The notes under the pieces are model-generated. The model saw only the letters and a program-made list of their open reading frames with translations, was not told the origin of the DNA and ran no database searches. The position numbers were made by a program, and so were the translations under genes. A DNA stretch of 64,000 nucleotides, from NCBI RefSeq assembly GCF_039543225.1, contig NZ_BAABJI010000002.1, positions 1 through 64,000 on the forward strand, given 5' to 3'. How positions within the stretch are numbered: position 1 is the stretch's first letter; each line of letters starts with the position of its first letter. The DNA is from Mucilaginibacter defluvii. GTDB taxonomy: Bacteria; Bacteroidota; Bacteroidia; Sphingobacteriales; Sphingobacteriaceae. Shown here piece after piece: positions 1 to 9,449 of this stretch.

Positions 1-63
1 TAGGTTACAGGTGTAAAGGTGGTGACATCAAAGCCGAGTAATACTAATCGCCCGAAGCTTTCT
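1..63 (+). rRNA. rrl: 23S ribosomal RNA, 3' end (partial)
   Basis: The first bases carry the conserved 3' tail of large-subunit rRNA, including the GTAATACTAATCGCCCG segment that corresponds to GTACTAATGAACCG in E. coli. The 5' part of the gene lies outside the window. The exact 3' end is uncertain by a few bases. A 5S gene follows on the same strand, as expected for an rRNA operon. Confidence 0.9.
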
Positions 64-258
64 CAAGCAACAGAACTATATTGTTGTCTTCTCACCCTTT
101 TCAATAACTTCTTTCAATAATATGTCATTGTTCAGCTAAAAGCTGAGAGCCGAAAGCATAAAGCTTTTTCTCCAGCAGAAAGCTAACAATAAAAAGTAAG
201 GTAAAACAGAAAGGAAAGCTTTGCGCTTTTAACCTTTCGGCTTTCACCTCAAAATCTT
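64..258 (+). other. 23S-5S internal transcribed spacer
   Basis: About 195 bases without a tRNA gene. The stretch is rich in repeated AAAGC and GAAAG words that can fold into small hairpins, for example AGAAAGG paired with CCTTTCG around 209-240. These may serve rRNA processing, but no specific RNase site can be named from sequence. Confidence 0.6.
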
Positions 259-371
<113 letters not shown>

Positions 372-375
372 TACT

Positions 376-407
376 AAAGCCCCTTTCAGCAATGAGAGGG
401 GCTTTTT
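376..407 (+). terminator. rRNA operon intrinsic terminator
   Basis: AAAGCCCCT pairs with AGGGGCTTT around a short loop and is followed by T residues, directly after the 5S gene. The remaining bases to 581 show no gene. Confidence 0.85.
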
Positions 408-581
408 GCGTTTCGGATATATAGTGGCGCAAATAAGGTATTTATTAGATAATGATGCAGGTGGTGACGATGCTTACAACCGCAGGTTTTCGTTTAAATG
501 AGAAGCTATATCCTTAAAGGATTAAACAGGTTGAGATATAATTGTGAGTTGAACTCACTTACGCATTAATTAAAAGCAATA

Positions 582-1304
582 TCACTTACTTAAAATTTTC
601 CGGGTCACAAACTCATTAAAAAAGTAATCCCGGTAAATATTGCCTATCGGGATCTCGCTTTCCCTGATGTACACGGTATTATTATCTACTGAATCAATGT
701 TATTTACGTTAATGATGTAAGATTTACTAACCCTGACAAAAGAACTTTTCGGCAGCAATTCATGAATGGTTTTGATATTCATAAGTGTGATCACCTTTTG
801 GTTGAGTAAATAGATGATTACATAGTCCTTCAAACCTTCAATATACAGTATGTCGCTAAAATGTACCTTGAAAATTCTGCGCTCCGATTTTACGAAGATG
901 TAATCAGTGGTAATGGTTTCAATGTTACTTTTCGTTTGCTCCGTATGAAATAACTTACAATAGGTACCGGCTTTTTCAACCGCTTTCTGAAAACGTTCCA
1001 GTTTTACGGGTTTGATCAGGTAGTCAATAGCGTCAACTTCATAACTTTCGGAGGCAAACTCGTGAAACGCGGTTGTAAATATCACCAGGGTGTCCCTCGG
1101 GATGGTGCGCGCAAATTCGATCCCGTTCACCCCCGGCATCTGAATATCCAGAAAGATCAGGTCCACGGGATTGGTGGCGAGAAAGGCTTTCGTTGCCTCA
1201 ACCCCGTTAAATGAACCTACCACCTCCAGGTTTTCTGTTTGATAAATCAGCTTCTGTATCGCTTTTCTGGCTAATGGTTCATCATCTACTATAATGCAGT
1301 TCAT
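582..1304 (-). CDS. LytTR-family response regulator
   Basis: This 240-residue protein has an N-terminal receiver domain (about 1-120) and a C-terminal LytTR DNA-binding domain (about 140-235). The phospho-acceptor is Asp53 in LIFLDIQMP, with the acidic pair near DDEP at the N-terminus and the conserved Lys in LIKPVK. The LytTR part shows the family pattern FVKSERR, then YIEGLKDYVIIY, and FVRVSKSYIIN. It should be phosphorylated by the kinase encoded just upstream and bind paired direct repeats in target promoters. The start codon lies inside the kinase gene (23 bp overlap), so the two are translationally coupled. The target genes cannot be told from sequence. Confidence 0.93.
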   Translation of the reverse strand: MNCIIVDDEPLARKAIQKLIYQTENLEVVGSFNGVEATKAFLATNPVDLIFLDIQMPGVNGIEFARTIPRDTLVIFTTAFHEFASESYEVDAIDYLIKPVKLERFQKAVEKAGTYCKLFHTEQTKSNIETITTDYIFVKSERRIFKVHFSDILYIEGLKDYVIIYLLNQKVITLMNIKTIHELLPKSSFVRVSKSYIINVNNIDSVDNNTVYIRESEIPIGNIYRDYFFNEFVTRKILSK

Positions 1305-2352
1305 AGTTCAAATTTAAAAATAAGGTAACGCAATAACTTTCCGGACAATCTTCTATTTTCAGGGCATGTGATGATGGAAAAAGCAGTTCTAAACGCCTTT
1401 TGATATTGGCCAGGCCGAGGCCGCCGGATTTACTGACCGCTTTTACCGCCGGTTTGGAGTTTACACATTTGAAAAAAAGCTCGTTTTGTCGGACATCGAA
1501 ATATAAGTTCAGATACGATGATTTCGCGGAATCGTTGTTATGCTTTACAGCGTTCTCAACAAAGGAGATAAATAGTAAAGGCGGTACCTGGACACCACTG
1601 AGTTCGCCCTCCTTAGAGATCAAAAAATTGAAATTATCGCGCCTTACCTTTTCCAGGTTTAAAAAGTCTTCTAAAAAGTGGATCTCGGAGGTTAAAAGCA
1701 CTTTATCCCTTGAACTATCATAAAGCTGGTAACGGAGCAAATCACTCAACTTCACCAAAACCTGCGAAGCTTTTTTGGGATCATCCTCGATCAATACATT
1801 TGCATTGTTGAGCATATTGAAAAGAAAATGCGGATTGATCTGGTTCTTAAGCTGCTCCAGTTCACTATGTGTATTGGCCAATTCCAGGTCATGGATGAGT
1901 TGCGCATCAGCTATCCACTGTTGAAATAGTTTGATAGCTGCCGAAGCTATAATAAGCACCAACGTCATGAAAGAAAAGGTAAAGAAGTTAATGCTGTCAT
2001 CCTCGTTTGGTAACAGATCCTGCTGAAAGTAATTGGCAAATGCTTCGTGAACGTAGAAGGAAAGAACCATGCCGGCAAGCACAAAGATACCATAGCTTAA
2101 ATACTTGTTTTTGAACAGGAATTTAGGAACGAAAAAGTACATATTACTGTATGCAACCAGGATAATCTGGAAAAATACAACCAGGCGGTTGTAAGTCTCG
2201 TAAGGTTCCACGTAGTCTGCCGGGCTATAATATAAAACAACGATGCAGAATGCTATCAACAGTATATGCCTTTGAAAACGGTATTTATCTGAAATGACCA
2301 ACTGAAGCATCCAATTGGTATCCATATTTTTCGCGTGTAATGGTCTGATCAT
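1282..2352 (-). CDS. LytS/YehU-type membrane sensor histidine kinase
   Basis: This 356-residue protein has four predicted membrane spans in the first 150 residues, then a short coiled linker and a His_kinase domain of the LytS type. The phospho-acceptor is the His in QINPHFLFN at about residue 175. The ATP-binding region has the N-box FVENAVKH and the G-box GLGLANIKRRLELLF. It has no extracellular sensory domain, so the membrane block probably senses the signal. It is the first gene of a two-gene operon with the LytTR regulator. An in-frame ATG at 2325 is an alternative start, and both leave the membrane domain intact. Confidence 0.92.
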   Translation of the reverse strand: MIRPLHAKNMDTNWMLQLVISDKYRFQRHILLIAFCIVVLYYSPADYVEPYETYNRLVVFFQIILVAYSNMYFFVPKFLFKNKYLSYGIFVLAGMVLSFYVHEAFANYFQQDLLPNEDDSINFFTFSFMTLVLIIASAAIKLFQQWIADAQLIHDLELANTHSELEQLKNQINPHFLFNMLNNANVLIEDDPKKASQVLVKLSDLLRYQLYDSSRDKVLLTSEIHFLEDFLNLEKVRRDNFNFLISKEGELSGVQVPPLLFISFVENAVKHNNDSAKSSYLNLYFDVRQNELFFKCVNSKPAVKAVSKSGGLGLANIKRRLELLFPSSHALKIEDCPESYCVTLFLNLNYELHYSR

Positions 2353-2569
2353 AAGTCAAATTTCAGGCAAAGCAAGTGATACGTACGAAATACAAAAATT
2401 TACTATACAAAAGCCTTTTAATAATATACCAAAAATGGATCGTTAAGCCTTTTTAACTGACGCATTAAAGTAAGTTGACTATTAACATAAATAGTCAGGC
2501 TTTTAAAAATGTAAATTAAGCGTTTACCTGTTAGCCCATTAACTAAACTCAAACAGCCGTAAGACTTAT

Positions 2570-3013
2570 TTAAACAGTAGTGGTTTGGTTTTCTGTAAGG
2601 GAATCCCGCTGGCTCCTCAATTTATCTTGTATCTCGGTAATTGCTTTTGTTTTATTTCTTTTAATACTATAAAGCAATGATTTAGGCCCTCCGTCTGGGT
2701 TGTATCTCGACCCCCAGCTAAGAATTTCTACCATCAGCGGTACCATCTCGATACCCTTATCAGTTAACAAGTATATAAACTTCGAGGCATTTTTGGGGGA
2801 GGTGATTTTAGAGATAACTCCCTCATTCAGAAGTAAATTCAACTTTTCTGTAAGTACGGCTGAGGATATTTTCTCATCTGATGCGCGAAACTCCAGGAAG
2901 GAATTTTTTCCGTTGAACATAAGATCCCTCAGAAGCAAAAGCACCCATTTATCACCGAAGATTTCTACCGAGTAGTTGATTGGACACGACGATCTTCTTT
3001 CGATTGTTTTCAT
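2570..3013 (-). CDS. HxlR-family winged-helix transcriptional regulator
   Basis: This 147-residue protein has the HxlR signature: CPINYSVEIFGDKWVLLLLR near the N-terminus, a recognition region with KISSAVLTEKLNLL, and a beta wing with YLLTDKG. Cys10 sits where redox-sensing members of the family (YodB, HypR) have a reactive thiol, so electrophile or oxidant sensing is possible but unproven. The gene is divergent from a short-chain dehydrogenase, the usual arrangement for HxlR autoregulators, with an inverted repeat between them at 3045-3070. The last 25 residues are polar and variable. Confidence 0.92.
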   Translation of the reverse strand: MKTIERRSSCPINYSVEIFGDKWVLLLLRDLMFNGKNSFLEFRASDEKISSAVLTEKLNLLLNEGVISKITSPKNASKFIYLLTDKGIEMVPLMVEILSWGSRYNPDGGPKSLLYSIKRNKTKAITEIQDKLRSQRDSLTENQTTTV

Positions 3014-3044
3014 ATTGTCAAAATAAAAAGCAGTTTATTTTTAA

Positions 3045-3070
3045 AACTACTTTTGAATATATTTGTAGTT
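3045..3070 (+). promoter_or_regulatory. Promoter with overlapping inverted repeat, probable HxlR operator
   Basis: AACTAC at 3045-3050 and GTAGTT at 3065-3070 form a perfect 6-bp inverted repeat with a 14-bp spacer. A Bacteroidota -7 element TATATTTG lies at 3058-3065, overlapping the right arm. A second ACTAC word follows at about 3081. A repressor bound here would block transcription of the dehydrogenase. The regulator assignment is inference from gene order. Confidence 0.55.
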
Positions 3071-3108
3071 CGAAAAACAGACTACAAATTAACTAAAAAA
3101 TTTTAATT

Positions 3109-3852
3109 ATGGATTTTACTAATAAAAACGTGGTTATAACCGGTGGCACTACAGGCATAGGCCTGGCAACAGCAAAAGCATTTATAGCAGCAGGGGCAAA
3201 TGTTTGGATAACCGGAAGAAAAGCGGAGAATCTGCAAAAAGCGGCAGCGCAAATAAACAGCCCGAAATTATTTTCTGTGGTTTCAGACACTTCAAAAACT
3301 GAAGGTATTTCAGTTCTTGAAAAGGCAGTTGCTGGCGGTGGACAGAAATTGGATGTTCTATTCCTTAACGCCGGGATAGGGATGTTTGAGCCAATGGAAC
3401 AGGTAACCGAAGAAAATTTTGATGCGCAATTTAACACCAACGTTAAGGGGCATTTCTTTACATTACAAAAATTACTTCCTTACCTGGCAGATGGGGCGGC
3501 GGTGCTATTCACATCCTCAACGGCGGCTACTGCTGCAAATGCAGGATCTCTTGTTTATTCTGCAACAAAAGGCGCATTAAATAAGATCGCGCAAATTGCC
3601 GCGAATGAACTGGCCGGTAGAAAGATCCGCGTAAATATTGTTAGTCCGGGACCAATAGCTACGCCCGGCCTGGATACGGTAGTACCTGCTGATGCACAAG
3701 TGTATTTAGCCGGAGCCACAGCGCTTCAACGGTTAGGTGATCCTGATGAAGTGGCTAAAACGGTATTATTCCTCGCTTCTGATGCCGCGAGCTTTATAAC
3801 CGGAACGGAGATTGTTGTGGATGGCGGCTACCTTAATTACGCGCTGAAATAA
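3109..3852 (+). CDS. SDR family oxidoreductase
   Basis: A 247-residue classical short-chain dehydrogenase. It has the cofactor motif GGTTGIGLA at the N-terminus, NAGIG after strand 4, the catalytic Ser in TSSTAA, the YSATK Tyr/Lys pair, and the SPGPIATPG loop followed by ITGTEIVVDGG at the C-terminus. The Arg in TGRKAENL after strand 2 favours NADP(H). The substrate is unknown. Position next to the HxlR gene suggests induction by a reactive aldehyde or quinone, which is inference. An intrinsic terminator follows at 3895. Confidence 0.93.
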   Translation: MDFTNKNVVITGGTTGIGLATAKAFIAAGANVWITGRKAENLQKAAAQINSPKLFSVVSDTSKTEGISVLEKAVAGGGQKLDVLFLNAGIGMFEPMEQVTEENFDAQFNTNVKGHFFTLQKLLPYLADGAAVLFTSSTAATAANAGSLVYSATKGALNKIAQIAANELAGRKIRVNIVSPGPIATPGLDTVVPADAQVYLAGATALQRLGDPDEVAKTVLFLASDAASFITGTEIVVDGGYLNYALK

Positions 3853-3894
3853 TATATCTGAATACAATATAGCGGCCTAACAAAGTCGCCAAGG

Positions 3895-3927
3895 AAAAAG
3901 GAATTCGGTATCGAATTCCTTTTTTTA
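3895..3927 (+). terminator. Intrinsic terminator after the SDR gene
   Basis: AAAAAGGAATTC and GAATTCCTTTTTT form a strong stem with a six-base GGTATC loop and a run of seven T residues. Confidence 0.85.
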
Positions 3928-3987
3928 TTTAACGAGCTATCGCTTTTTATACGAACGTATTTTAGTAAGCATTATTTATTTTAGTGA

Positions 3988-4614
3988 TCACTTTTTACAG
4001 ACAATATACCAAAACCGCTGTATAGGTTTATTTCCCTGATTTTCTTTAGACTCGGTAACCTCTCTGGCTTCCACCAAACCATACTTGCCGAAATCAGATT
4101 GGATCGATTCCGGACCGTAGAAATACAAAGTGACACCATAACTCTTTTTAACAGTGTCTTCGCTTACTTTTTCACCTTCGAGATATCTGAAATCGTTTTT
4201 TGAAATAGAAACGAAGACCATATATCCATTGGTTTCAAGTTGATTATAGCAATCAGCTATCAACTTTGAGCGCTCTGCCGGCCCTAATAGATGAATTAAA
4301 GAATAACAGAATATTCCATCATACAATTTGTTGTCAAAAGGCATTGAGCTGACAGAGCCATGATGGATTTTAAGGCTTTCGCCAAACTGTCTTTTTGCTA
4401 AATCAATTGCCGTTTCAGAAATTTCTATTCCTGTAACCGTAAATCCATTGTCATGAAACATCTTAGCATTTCTACCGTAACCGAATCCCGGTATCAGGAT
4501 TTTAGTTAAGCCATGTCCCTTGAATAATTCCACAGTTTCAGCTACCGAATCGGCGGGTTCCCATCCCCACATTTCCTGATTGCTCTGAAAACTTTTCTCC
4601 CAAAATTCTGCCAT
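3988..4614 (-). CDS. Class I SAM-dependent methyltransferase
   Basis: This 208-residue protein has a Rossmann-type methyltransferase core. Motif I reads ILIPGFGYGRNAKMF (about residues 39-53), the acidic end of strand 2 is VTGIEIS, and motif IV is DGIFCYSLIHLL. The sequence FWEKSFQSNQEMWGWEP at the N-terminus resembles the TehB/thiopurine-methyltransferase-like group, which act on small molecules. The substrate cannot be assigned. The gene stands alone, convergent with the SDR gene. Confidence 0.85.
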   Translation of the reverse strand: MAEFWEKSFQSNQEMWGWEPADSVAETVELFKGHGLTKILIPGFGYGRNAKMFHDNGFTVTGIEISETAIDLAKRQFGESLKIHHGSVSSMPFDNKLYDGIFCYSLIHLLGPAERSKLIADCYNQLETNGYMVFVSISKNDFRYLEGEKVSEDTVKKSYGVTLYFYGPESIQSDFGKYGLVEAREVTESKENQGNKPIQRFWYIVCKK

Positions 4615-4865
4615 ATTAATATTACTCCCAATCTTACGTTCTCAAAACTTCACATTTAAATTCATTGTGTCAAGACCCGATGTTCAGGGGTATCTCATTT
4701 TAATACTCCGGTTATACTAATAGGGCCTTCAGTCGCAATTGTTTTTCTATATCGAATAGCTGCTTTAATATATAAAGAAGCATGTTTGGTATATATAAAA
4801 ATTGCAGGTTCTTTAAAAAGATAGTTTAGCTGAAAACTATATCATTTAACGCTAAACTTTTTTAA

Positions 4866-7241
4866 ATGAAAAGCAGAATCCTAACCGTGCTTATACTCTT
4901 TTTTGCCTCGGCGCTGCAAGCCTACTCGCAAGAGAAAGTAACCCTAAGCGGCACAATTACAAACAAGTCCAATACCGAAACACTCATTGGTGTAAGCATT
5001 TACATTCCTGAAGCAAAGGTAGGTGTTACCACCAACTCCTACGGATTTTATTCCACAACGCTGCCTAAGGGAACGTACACCATCGTCATCAGTTACGTTG
5101 GCTATAACCGCCTGGAGGAAAGTATAACCCTGACCGAAAACACAAAACGGAACTTTGGTTTGACCGAAAGCAGCAGGACGCTGGATGAAGTAACGATCAG
5201 TACCAACACTCCCGCGGCCGCTATTCGCAAACCTGAAATGAGTACCAACAAGCTCTCTATCGCCACGATAAAAAAGATGCCGGCGGTTTTAGGTGAGGTT
5301 GATATCTTGAAATCGATCCTTCAGTTGCCCGGCGTTACCAATGCGCAGGAAGGCGCGACCGGCTTTAACGTCCGTGGGGGCTCTGTAGATGGTAACCTGG
5401 TACTTTTGGACGAAGCCGTTGTATTTAATACTTCCCACGTGTTCGGCTTCTTTTCGGTCTTCAATGCGGATGTGATCAAAGACCTTAAACTATATAAAGG
5501 CGGCATCCCGGCTAACTTCGGCGGACGTGTATCGTCTGTGCTGGATATTTATCAAAAAGAAGGAAACAACCAGGAGTTTCACGTTAACGCCGGCATCGGT
5601 CTGGTATCCAGTCGTTTGCTTGTTGAAGGACCTCTCGCTAAAGGGAAAAGTTCTTTCGTGGTGGCGGGAAGAGGCTCCTATGCCCATCTGCTCCTGAAAG
5701 CGGCGGGTGAAGCCAGCTCGGCTTATTTCTATGACCTGAACACCAAGTTCAATTACAAGTTCAGTGATAAGAACAATGTGTTCGTATCCGGCTATTTCGG
5801 TAACGACGACCTGAATTTCAATAACAGCTTCATCAACACTTATGGTAATAAACTTTTCAATGTGAGATGGAACCATATTTTCTCCAACAAAATATTTTCA
5901 AACGCATCTGCCATTTATAGTGACTACGATTACCGCATCAAGATCAAGGTCATAGGCATGGACTGGAAAGCAGATGTAAAGAATTACAACTTCAAGTATG
6001 ATTTTAAACATTATGTTTCAAACAACCTCACGTTAAATTACGGCATAAACGCCATTTACTACGATTTTAACCCCGGAACGATCAAGCCTTTCGGAGCAGG
6101 TTCACCCATCAATCCGGAGCAGATAGCAAAAAAGTATGCTTATGAAAATGCAGCTTATTTTAGTGCTGACCAACGCTTTTCAGATAAGTTCTCCATCAAC
6201 TACGGGCTGCGTTACAGTAATTTTCAAAGGGTAGGGGCACAGCAAGTATATACTTACGCTAATAACCGGCCGGTTATTTACAACAGGGATTTCCACGTTT
6301 ATGAAGAGGCCGCCCCGACCGGAACTATCGACTACAAGAAAAATCAAACGATAGCCAGCTTTGGTAACTTGGAACCACGGTTAGCCCTTGCGTATTCGCT
6401 GAACAATGATAACTCTATCAAGGCCAGCTACAACCGGATGAGCCAGTATGTTCATTTAATTTCAAATACGGCCTCTGCAACCCCGCTTGATATATGGGCG
6501 CCTTCGGACAAATACCTTAAGCCCGAAATTCTGGATCAGGTGGCACTGGGTTACTTCCATAATTTTAAAGACGATAAGTATTCTCTGGAAGCGGAAACAT
6601 TCTATAAAAAAATCAAAAACAAGGCAGATTATATTGATGGTGCAGATCTGCTGGGCATCGATGCGATAGAAAGAGTGCTGTTGAACGGCGAAGCGAGGGC
6701 ATATGGCCTGGAACTGATGGTTAAAAAGAATACCGGGAAGCTTACGGGCTGGGTGTCTTATACGCTTTCAAAAGCACAACAACGTACGCCGGGCAGAACA
6801 CCGGACGAGCCGGGTATCAACAACGGCACATGGTACCGGGCGAATTACGACAAATTGCACAATCTGTCTGTTACCGGCGCTTACTCGGTAAGTCCGAAAT
6901 GGTCTTTCGGCGGTATTCTCACGTTTCAAAGCGGAAAGGCAGCGACCTTTCCTAATGGAAAATACCTTTACCAGGGCGTTACTGTGGCCAGTTATGGCGC
7001 ACGTAATGAGAATTCTTTATCCGCGTACCACCGTTTAGACGTTTCAGCGACCTATACCCCTAAACCTTACAAGAAAAAAGGATGGCAGGGCGAATGGAAT
7101 TTCAGCATCTACAACCTGTATAACCGTAATAACGCCGCGTCCTACTCTTTCAGGCAAAATGAGGAGACCGGAAGAAACGAGACAAGAAGGGTTGCCATCT
7201 TCGGCATTGTACCAAGCGTAGCCTATAACGTGAAATTTTAA
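4866..7241 (+). CDS. TonB-dependent outer-membrane receptor with N-terminal CarboxypepD_reg-like domain
   Basis: A 791-residue protein. A signal peptide (residues 1-21, ending AYSQ) is followed by a CarboxypepD_reg-like beta-sandwich (about 25-110, with LIGVSIYIPEAKVGVTTNSYG), a plug domain (about 125-235, with ILQLPGVTNAQEGATGFNVR and KDLKLYKGGIPANFGGR) and a 22-strand-type barrel ending in PSVAYNVKF with a terminal Phe, typical of outer-membrane proteins. It should import an unknown ligand using TonB energy. The next gene encodes a DUF4249 surface lipoprotein, the usual partner of this receptor class. No FecI/FecR pair is adjacent. A similar pair lies at 14908-18059. Confidence 0.92.
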   Translation: MKSRILTVLILFFASALQAYSQEKVTLSGTITNKSNTETLIGVSIYIPEAKVGVTTNSYGFYSTTLPKGTYTIVISYVGYNRLEESITLTENTKRNFGLTESSRTLDEVTISTNTPAAAIRKPEMSTNKLSIATIKKMPAVLGEVDILKSILQLPGVTNAQEGATGFNVRGGSVDGNLVLLDEAVVFNTSHVFGFFSVFNADVIKDLKLYKGGIPANFGGRVSSVLDIYQKEGNNQEFHVNAGIGLVSSRLLVEGPLAKGKSSFVVAGRGSYAHLLLKAAGEASSAYFYDLNTKFNYKFSDKNNVFVSGYFGNDDLNFNNSFINTYGNKLFNVRWNHIFSNKIFSNASAIYSDYDYRIKIKVIGMDWKADVKNYNFKYDFKHYVSNNLTLNYGINAIYYDFNPGTIKPFGAGSPINPEQIAKKYAYENAAYFSADQRFSDKFSINYGLRYSNFQRVGAQQVYTYANNRPVIYNRDFHVYEEAAPTGTIDYKKNQTIASFGNLEPRLALAYSLNNDNSIKASYNRMSQYVHLISNTASATPLDIWAPSDKYLKPEILDQVALGYFHNFKDDKYSLEAETFYKKIKNKADYIDGADLLGIDAIERVLLNGEARAYGLELMVKKNTGKLTGWVSYTLSKAQQRTPGRTPDEPGINNGTWYRANYDKLHNLSVTGAYSVSPKWSFGGILTFQSGKAATFPNGKYLYQGVTVASYGARNENSLSAYHRLDVSATYTPKPYKKKGWQGEWNFSIYNLYNRNNAASYSFRQNEETGRNETRRVAIFGIVPSVAYNVKF

Positions 7242-7268
7242 CCAATTATAAAATTTAAAAAGACTTAC

Positions 7269-8090
7269 ATGAAACTATTTAAAATAATGCTTATTCTGGC
7301 TATAATCCTTTTAGTAACAGGATGTGAAAAAGCGATCAATACGGATCTTAAAACAGCAGCCCCAAGACTGGTAATAGACGCTTCTATCGACTGGGTTAAA
7401 AATACGCCGGGCAATGAACAGAAGGTCGTATTAACGACGACGACCGGCTATTATAATTCAGATTTCCCGAGCGTTTCCGGGGCGGTAATTACCGTCAACA
7501 ATCTCGCAAATGCGGTTTTTAACTTTGTAGAAAAACCCGGAACGGGGGAATACGTTTGCAGCAATTTTGTGCCGGTTATCGGCCAAACCTATACCTTAAG
7601 GATCGTTTTAAATGGCGAGACCTATACGGCCACAGAAATCTTTACGCCGGTACCGCAGATCGAAGATAACATCGAACAGAATGACAAAGGCGGTGAAGTT
7701 GGTGACGAGGTAGAAATATCGTTTCGTTATAAAGATGATGCAACTCAGCAAAATTACTACCTGAGCAGCGTTAGACAGCCTCACACCGTTTTTCCCGAAC
7801 TGGAAGTTGAAGATGATGAGTTTACCAATGGTAATTTGATGGAAGAATCGTATTCGCATGAAAAATTCAAGGCCGGCGATCTGGTGAATATCAAACTTTA
7901 CGGGATATCAAAAAGCTACTACAACTATATGTACAAATTGATCGTAGCGTCCGGAAATGACGGCAATCCGTTCCCTACCATACCAAGCGCGGTTCGCGGA
8001 AACATCATTAACCAGACGAACAGCAATAATTATGCTTTCGGTTACTTCAGGCTGGCAGAGGTAGCTACCAAAAGCTACACAATCAAATAA
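7269..8090 (+). CDS. DUF4249 family lipoprotein
   Basis: A 273-residue protein with a lipoprotein signal peptide; the lipobox is LVTGC and Cys19 should be lipidated. The start of the mature part, EKAINTDLKTAAPRLVIDASID, and the later GYFRLAEV near the C-terminus are typical of DUF4249, a two-domain beta-rich family. Members are nearly always encoded just after a TonB-dependent receptor and are thought to sit on the cell surface as its partner. The gap to the receptor gene is 27 bp, consistent with one transcript. The ligand is unknown. Confidence 0.9.
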   Translation: MKLFKIMLILAIILLVTGCEKAINTDLKTAAPRLVIDASIDWVKNTPGNEQKVVLTTTTGYYNSDFPSVSGAVITVNNLANAVFNFVEKPGTGEYVCSNFVPVIGQTYTLRIVLNGETYTATEIFTPVPQIEDNIEQNDKGGEVGDEVEISFRYKDDATQQNYYLSSVRQPHTVFPELEVEDDEFTNGNLMEESYSHEKFKAGDLVNIKLYGISKSYYNYMYKLIVASGNDGNPFPTIPSAVRGNIINQTNSNNYAFGYFRLAEVATKSYTIK

Positions 8091-8153
8091 CCCGATGCAT
8101 TGAGCAGGGCTGGCGAACCGATAGGCTTATTCGAAGAACGGAACCGTGAGCAA

Positions 8154-8915
8154 ATGAATATGAAAATCAGTAAGATAGTAATTGCCCTTTTACTGTGCTT
8201 TTTTATCCTGAAAGTTAATGGGCAAGCTGCTTTAAACGATTCTTCGGCCAACAATAACGATAGCAAAATTAAACACAAATCGTTCATTGTTCCGGCTATT
8301 CTGATCGGGTACGGCGTTGTAGGGCTCACCAGTCCGGCTTTGAAGCATTTGAATTCGAACATCAGGAATGAGCTTGATGCACAACATTTGGGAAGGACTC
8401 ACCTCGACGACCTCACACAATATGCGCCGGCTTTATCTGTGTATGCCATCAATGCGTTCGGTATACCGGGCAGGCACAATTTTAAAGACCGGACCATCGT
8501 CATGGCAACCGCATATATTATCATGGCGTCTTCGGTTGGTATAACTAAGAAAGCGTCAGATGTGGAGCGGCCTGATGGCTCTAACCGCAGGTCGTTTCCA
8601 TCCGGACATACGGCAAACGCTTTTTTAGGAGCTGAATTTTTGTACCAGGAATATAAAGACGTATCTGTTTGGTATGGTGTTACGGGCTATGTGGTGGCTG
8701 CCGGCACGGGCTTTTTACGTATGAGCAACAACAAGCACTGGTTTACCGATGTTGCCGCAGGTGCAGGTATAGGCATCCTGAGTACTAAAATCGCTTATTT
8801 AGTTCATCCATTTTTTAAGCGAACGCTCTTCAAAGATAAAGAGCACCTCAACGGTATGGTTGTACCGGTGTATAACGGAGAGCAATATGGCCTGGGTTTA
8901 ACAATAACATTCTGA
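8154..8915 (+). CDS. PAP2-family phosphatase, exported or membrane-associated
   Basis: The 253-residue product carries the three acid-phosphatase motifs of the PAP2 superfamily: KKASDVERP (KxxxxxxRP), PSGH in RSFPSGHTANAF, and RMSNNKHWFTDV (SRxxxxxHxxxD type). A hydrophobic N-terminus (KIVIALLLCFFILKVNGQ) looks like a signal peptide. Likely substrates are lipid phosphates or polyprenyl phosphates, but this is family knowledge only. An in-frame TTG at 8100 exists, but ATG at 8154 (or 8160) gives a proper signal peptide. It follows the DUF4249 gene by about 60 bp and may share its operon. Confidence 0.85.
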   Translation: MNMKISKIVIALLLCFFILKVNGQAALNDSSANNNDSKIKHKSFIVPAILIGYGVVGLTSPALKHLNSNIRNELDAQHLGRTHLDDLTQYAPALSVYAINAFGIPGRHNFKDRTIVMATAYIIMASSVGITKKASDVERPDGSNRRSFPSGHTANAFLGAEFLYQEYKDVSVWYGVTGYVVAAGTGFLRMSNNKHWFTDVAAGAGIGILSTKIAYLVHPFFKRTLFKDKEHLNGMVVPVYNGEQYGLGLTITF

Positions 8916-8924
8916 GAACCGGTT

Positions 8925-9278
8925 ATGACAAACATAGAAATTTTAGTAAAAGCCAACCAGGCTTTTTCCAGCGGAAATTATGAGGAACTTTTAACCTATT
9001 GTACGGAAGATACCAAATGGACATACATAGGAGACAGTACGCTTGATGGAAAAGAAAATGTTTATAAATTTCTTTTATCGGCATATGCGGATACGACCTT
9101 TGGGATCGAAAAGTATGTGGAGGATGGTGAGACAATTATTACTATTGGCCGTATCAAATTAATGAATAAGGATGGAAAGTTAACTGATTCTCCGTTTTGT
9201 GATGTATGGAAATTCCGGAACGGTAAAATGTCACAACTGATCAGGTCATTTGCGTCAGAGAATTGGTTTGATAAATGA
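8925..9278 (+). CDS. SnoaL-like / NTF2-fold family protein
   Basis: A 117-residue protein with the alpha+beta barrel pattern of SnoaL-like proteins: helix TNIEILVKANQAFSSGNYEELLTYCTEDTKWTYIG in short segments, then DGKENVYKFL, and paired strands ending VWKFRNGKMSQLIRS. The family includes cyclases, isomerases and ligand carriers, so no reaction can be named. It starts 9 bp after the PAP2 gene and is probably the last gene of the 4866 operon. Confidence 0.75.
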   Translation: MTNIEILVKANQAFSSGNYEELLTYCTEDTKWTYIGDSTLDGKENVYKFLLSAYADTTFGIEKYVEDGETIITIGRIKLMNKDGKLTDSPFCDVWKFRNGKMSQLIRSFASENWFDK

Positions 9279-9449
9279 TACGGGCGGTACTCGTTACAGC
9301 GGCGATATAATAAATTATTGATATTTGGTTTACCAGGCACGCGCTTCTTTGCGACTTTGGAAGGTGTTTCGTTTTTGTGACCATATGCTGTAAAATGACT
9401 GTTGGTCATTTTTGAACCTTCGGGTAACATATTTGTTTTCGCTCTGTTC

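Noticed and set aside
1400..1723. Plus-strand frame of 107 codons inside the LytS kinase gene
   Set aside because: It is a shadow of the kinase gene, which has all its catalytic motifs on the minus strand.
9062..9430. Minus-strand frame of 122 codons overlapping the SnoaL-like gene
   Set aside because: Most of it is antisense to a convincing gene. I could not relate its 5' part to the integrase relic with confidence.
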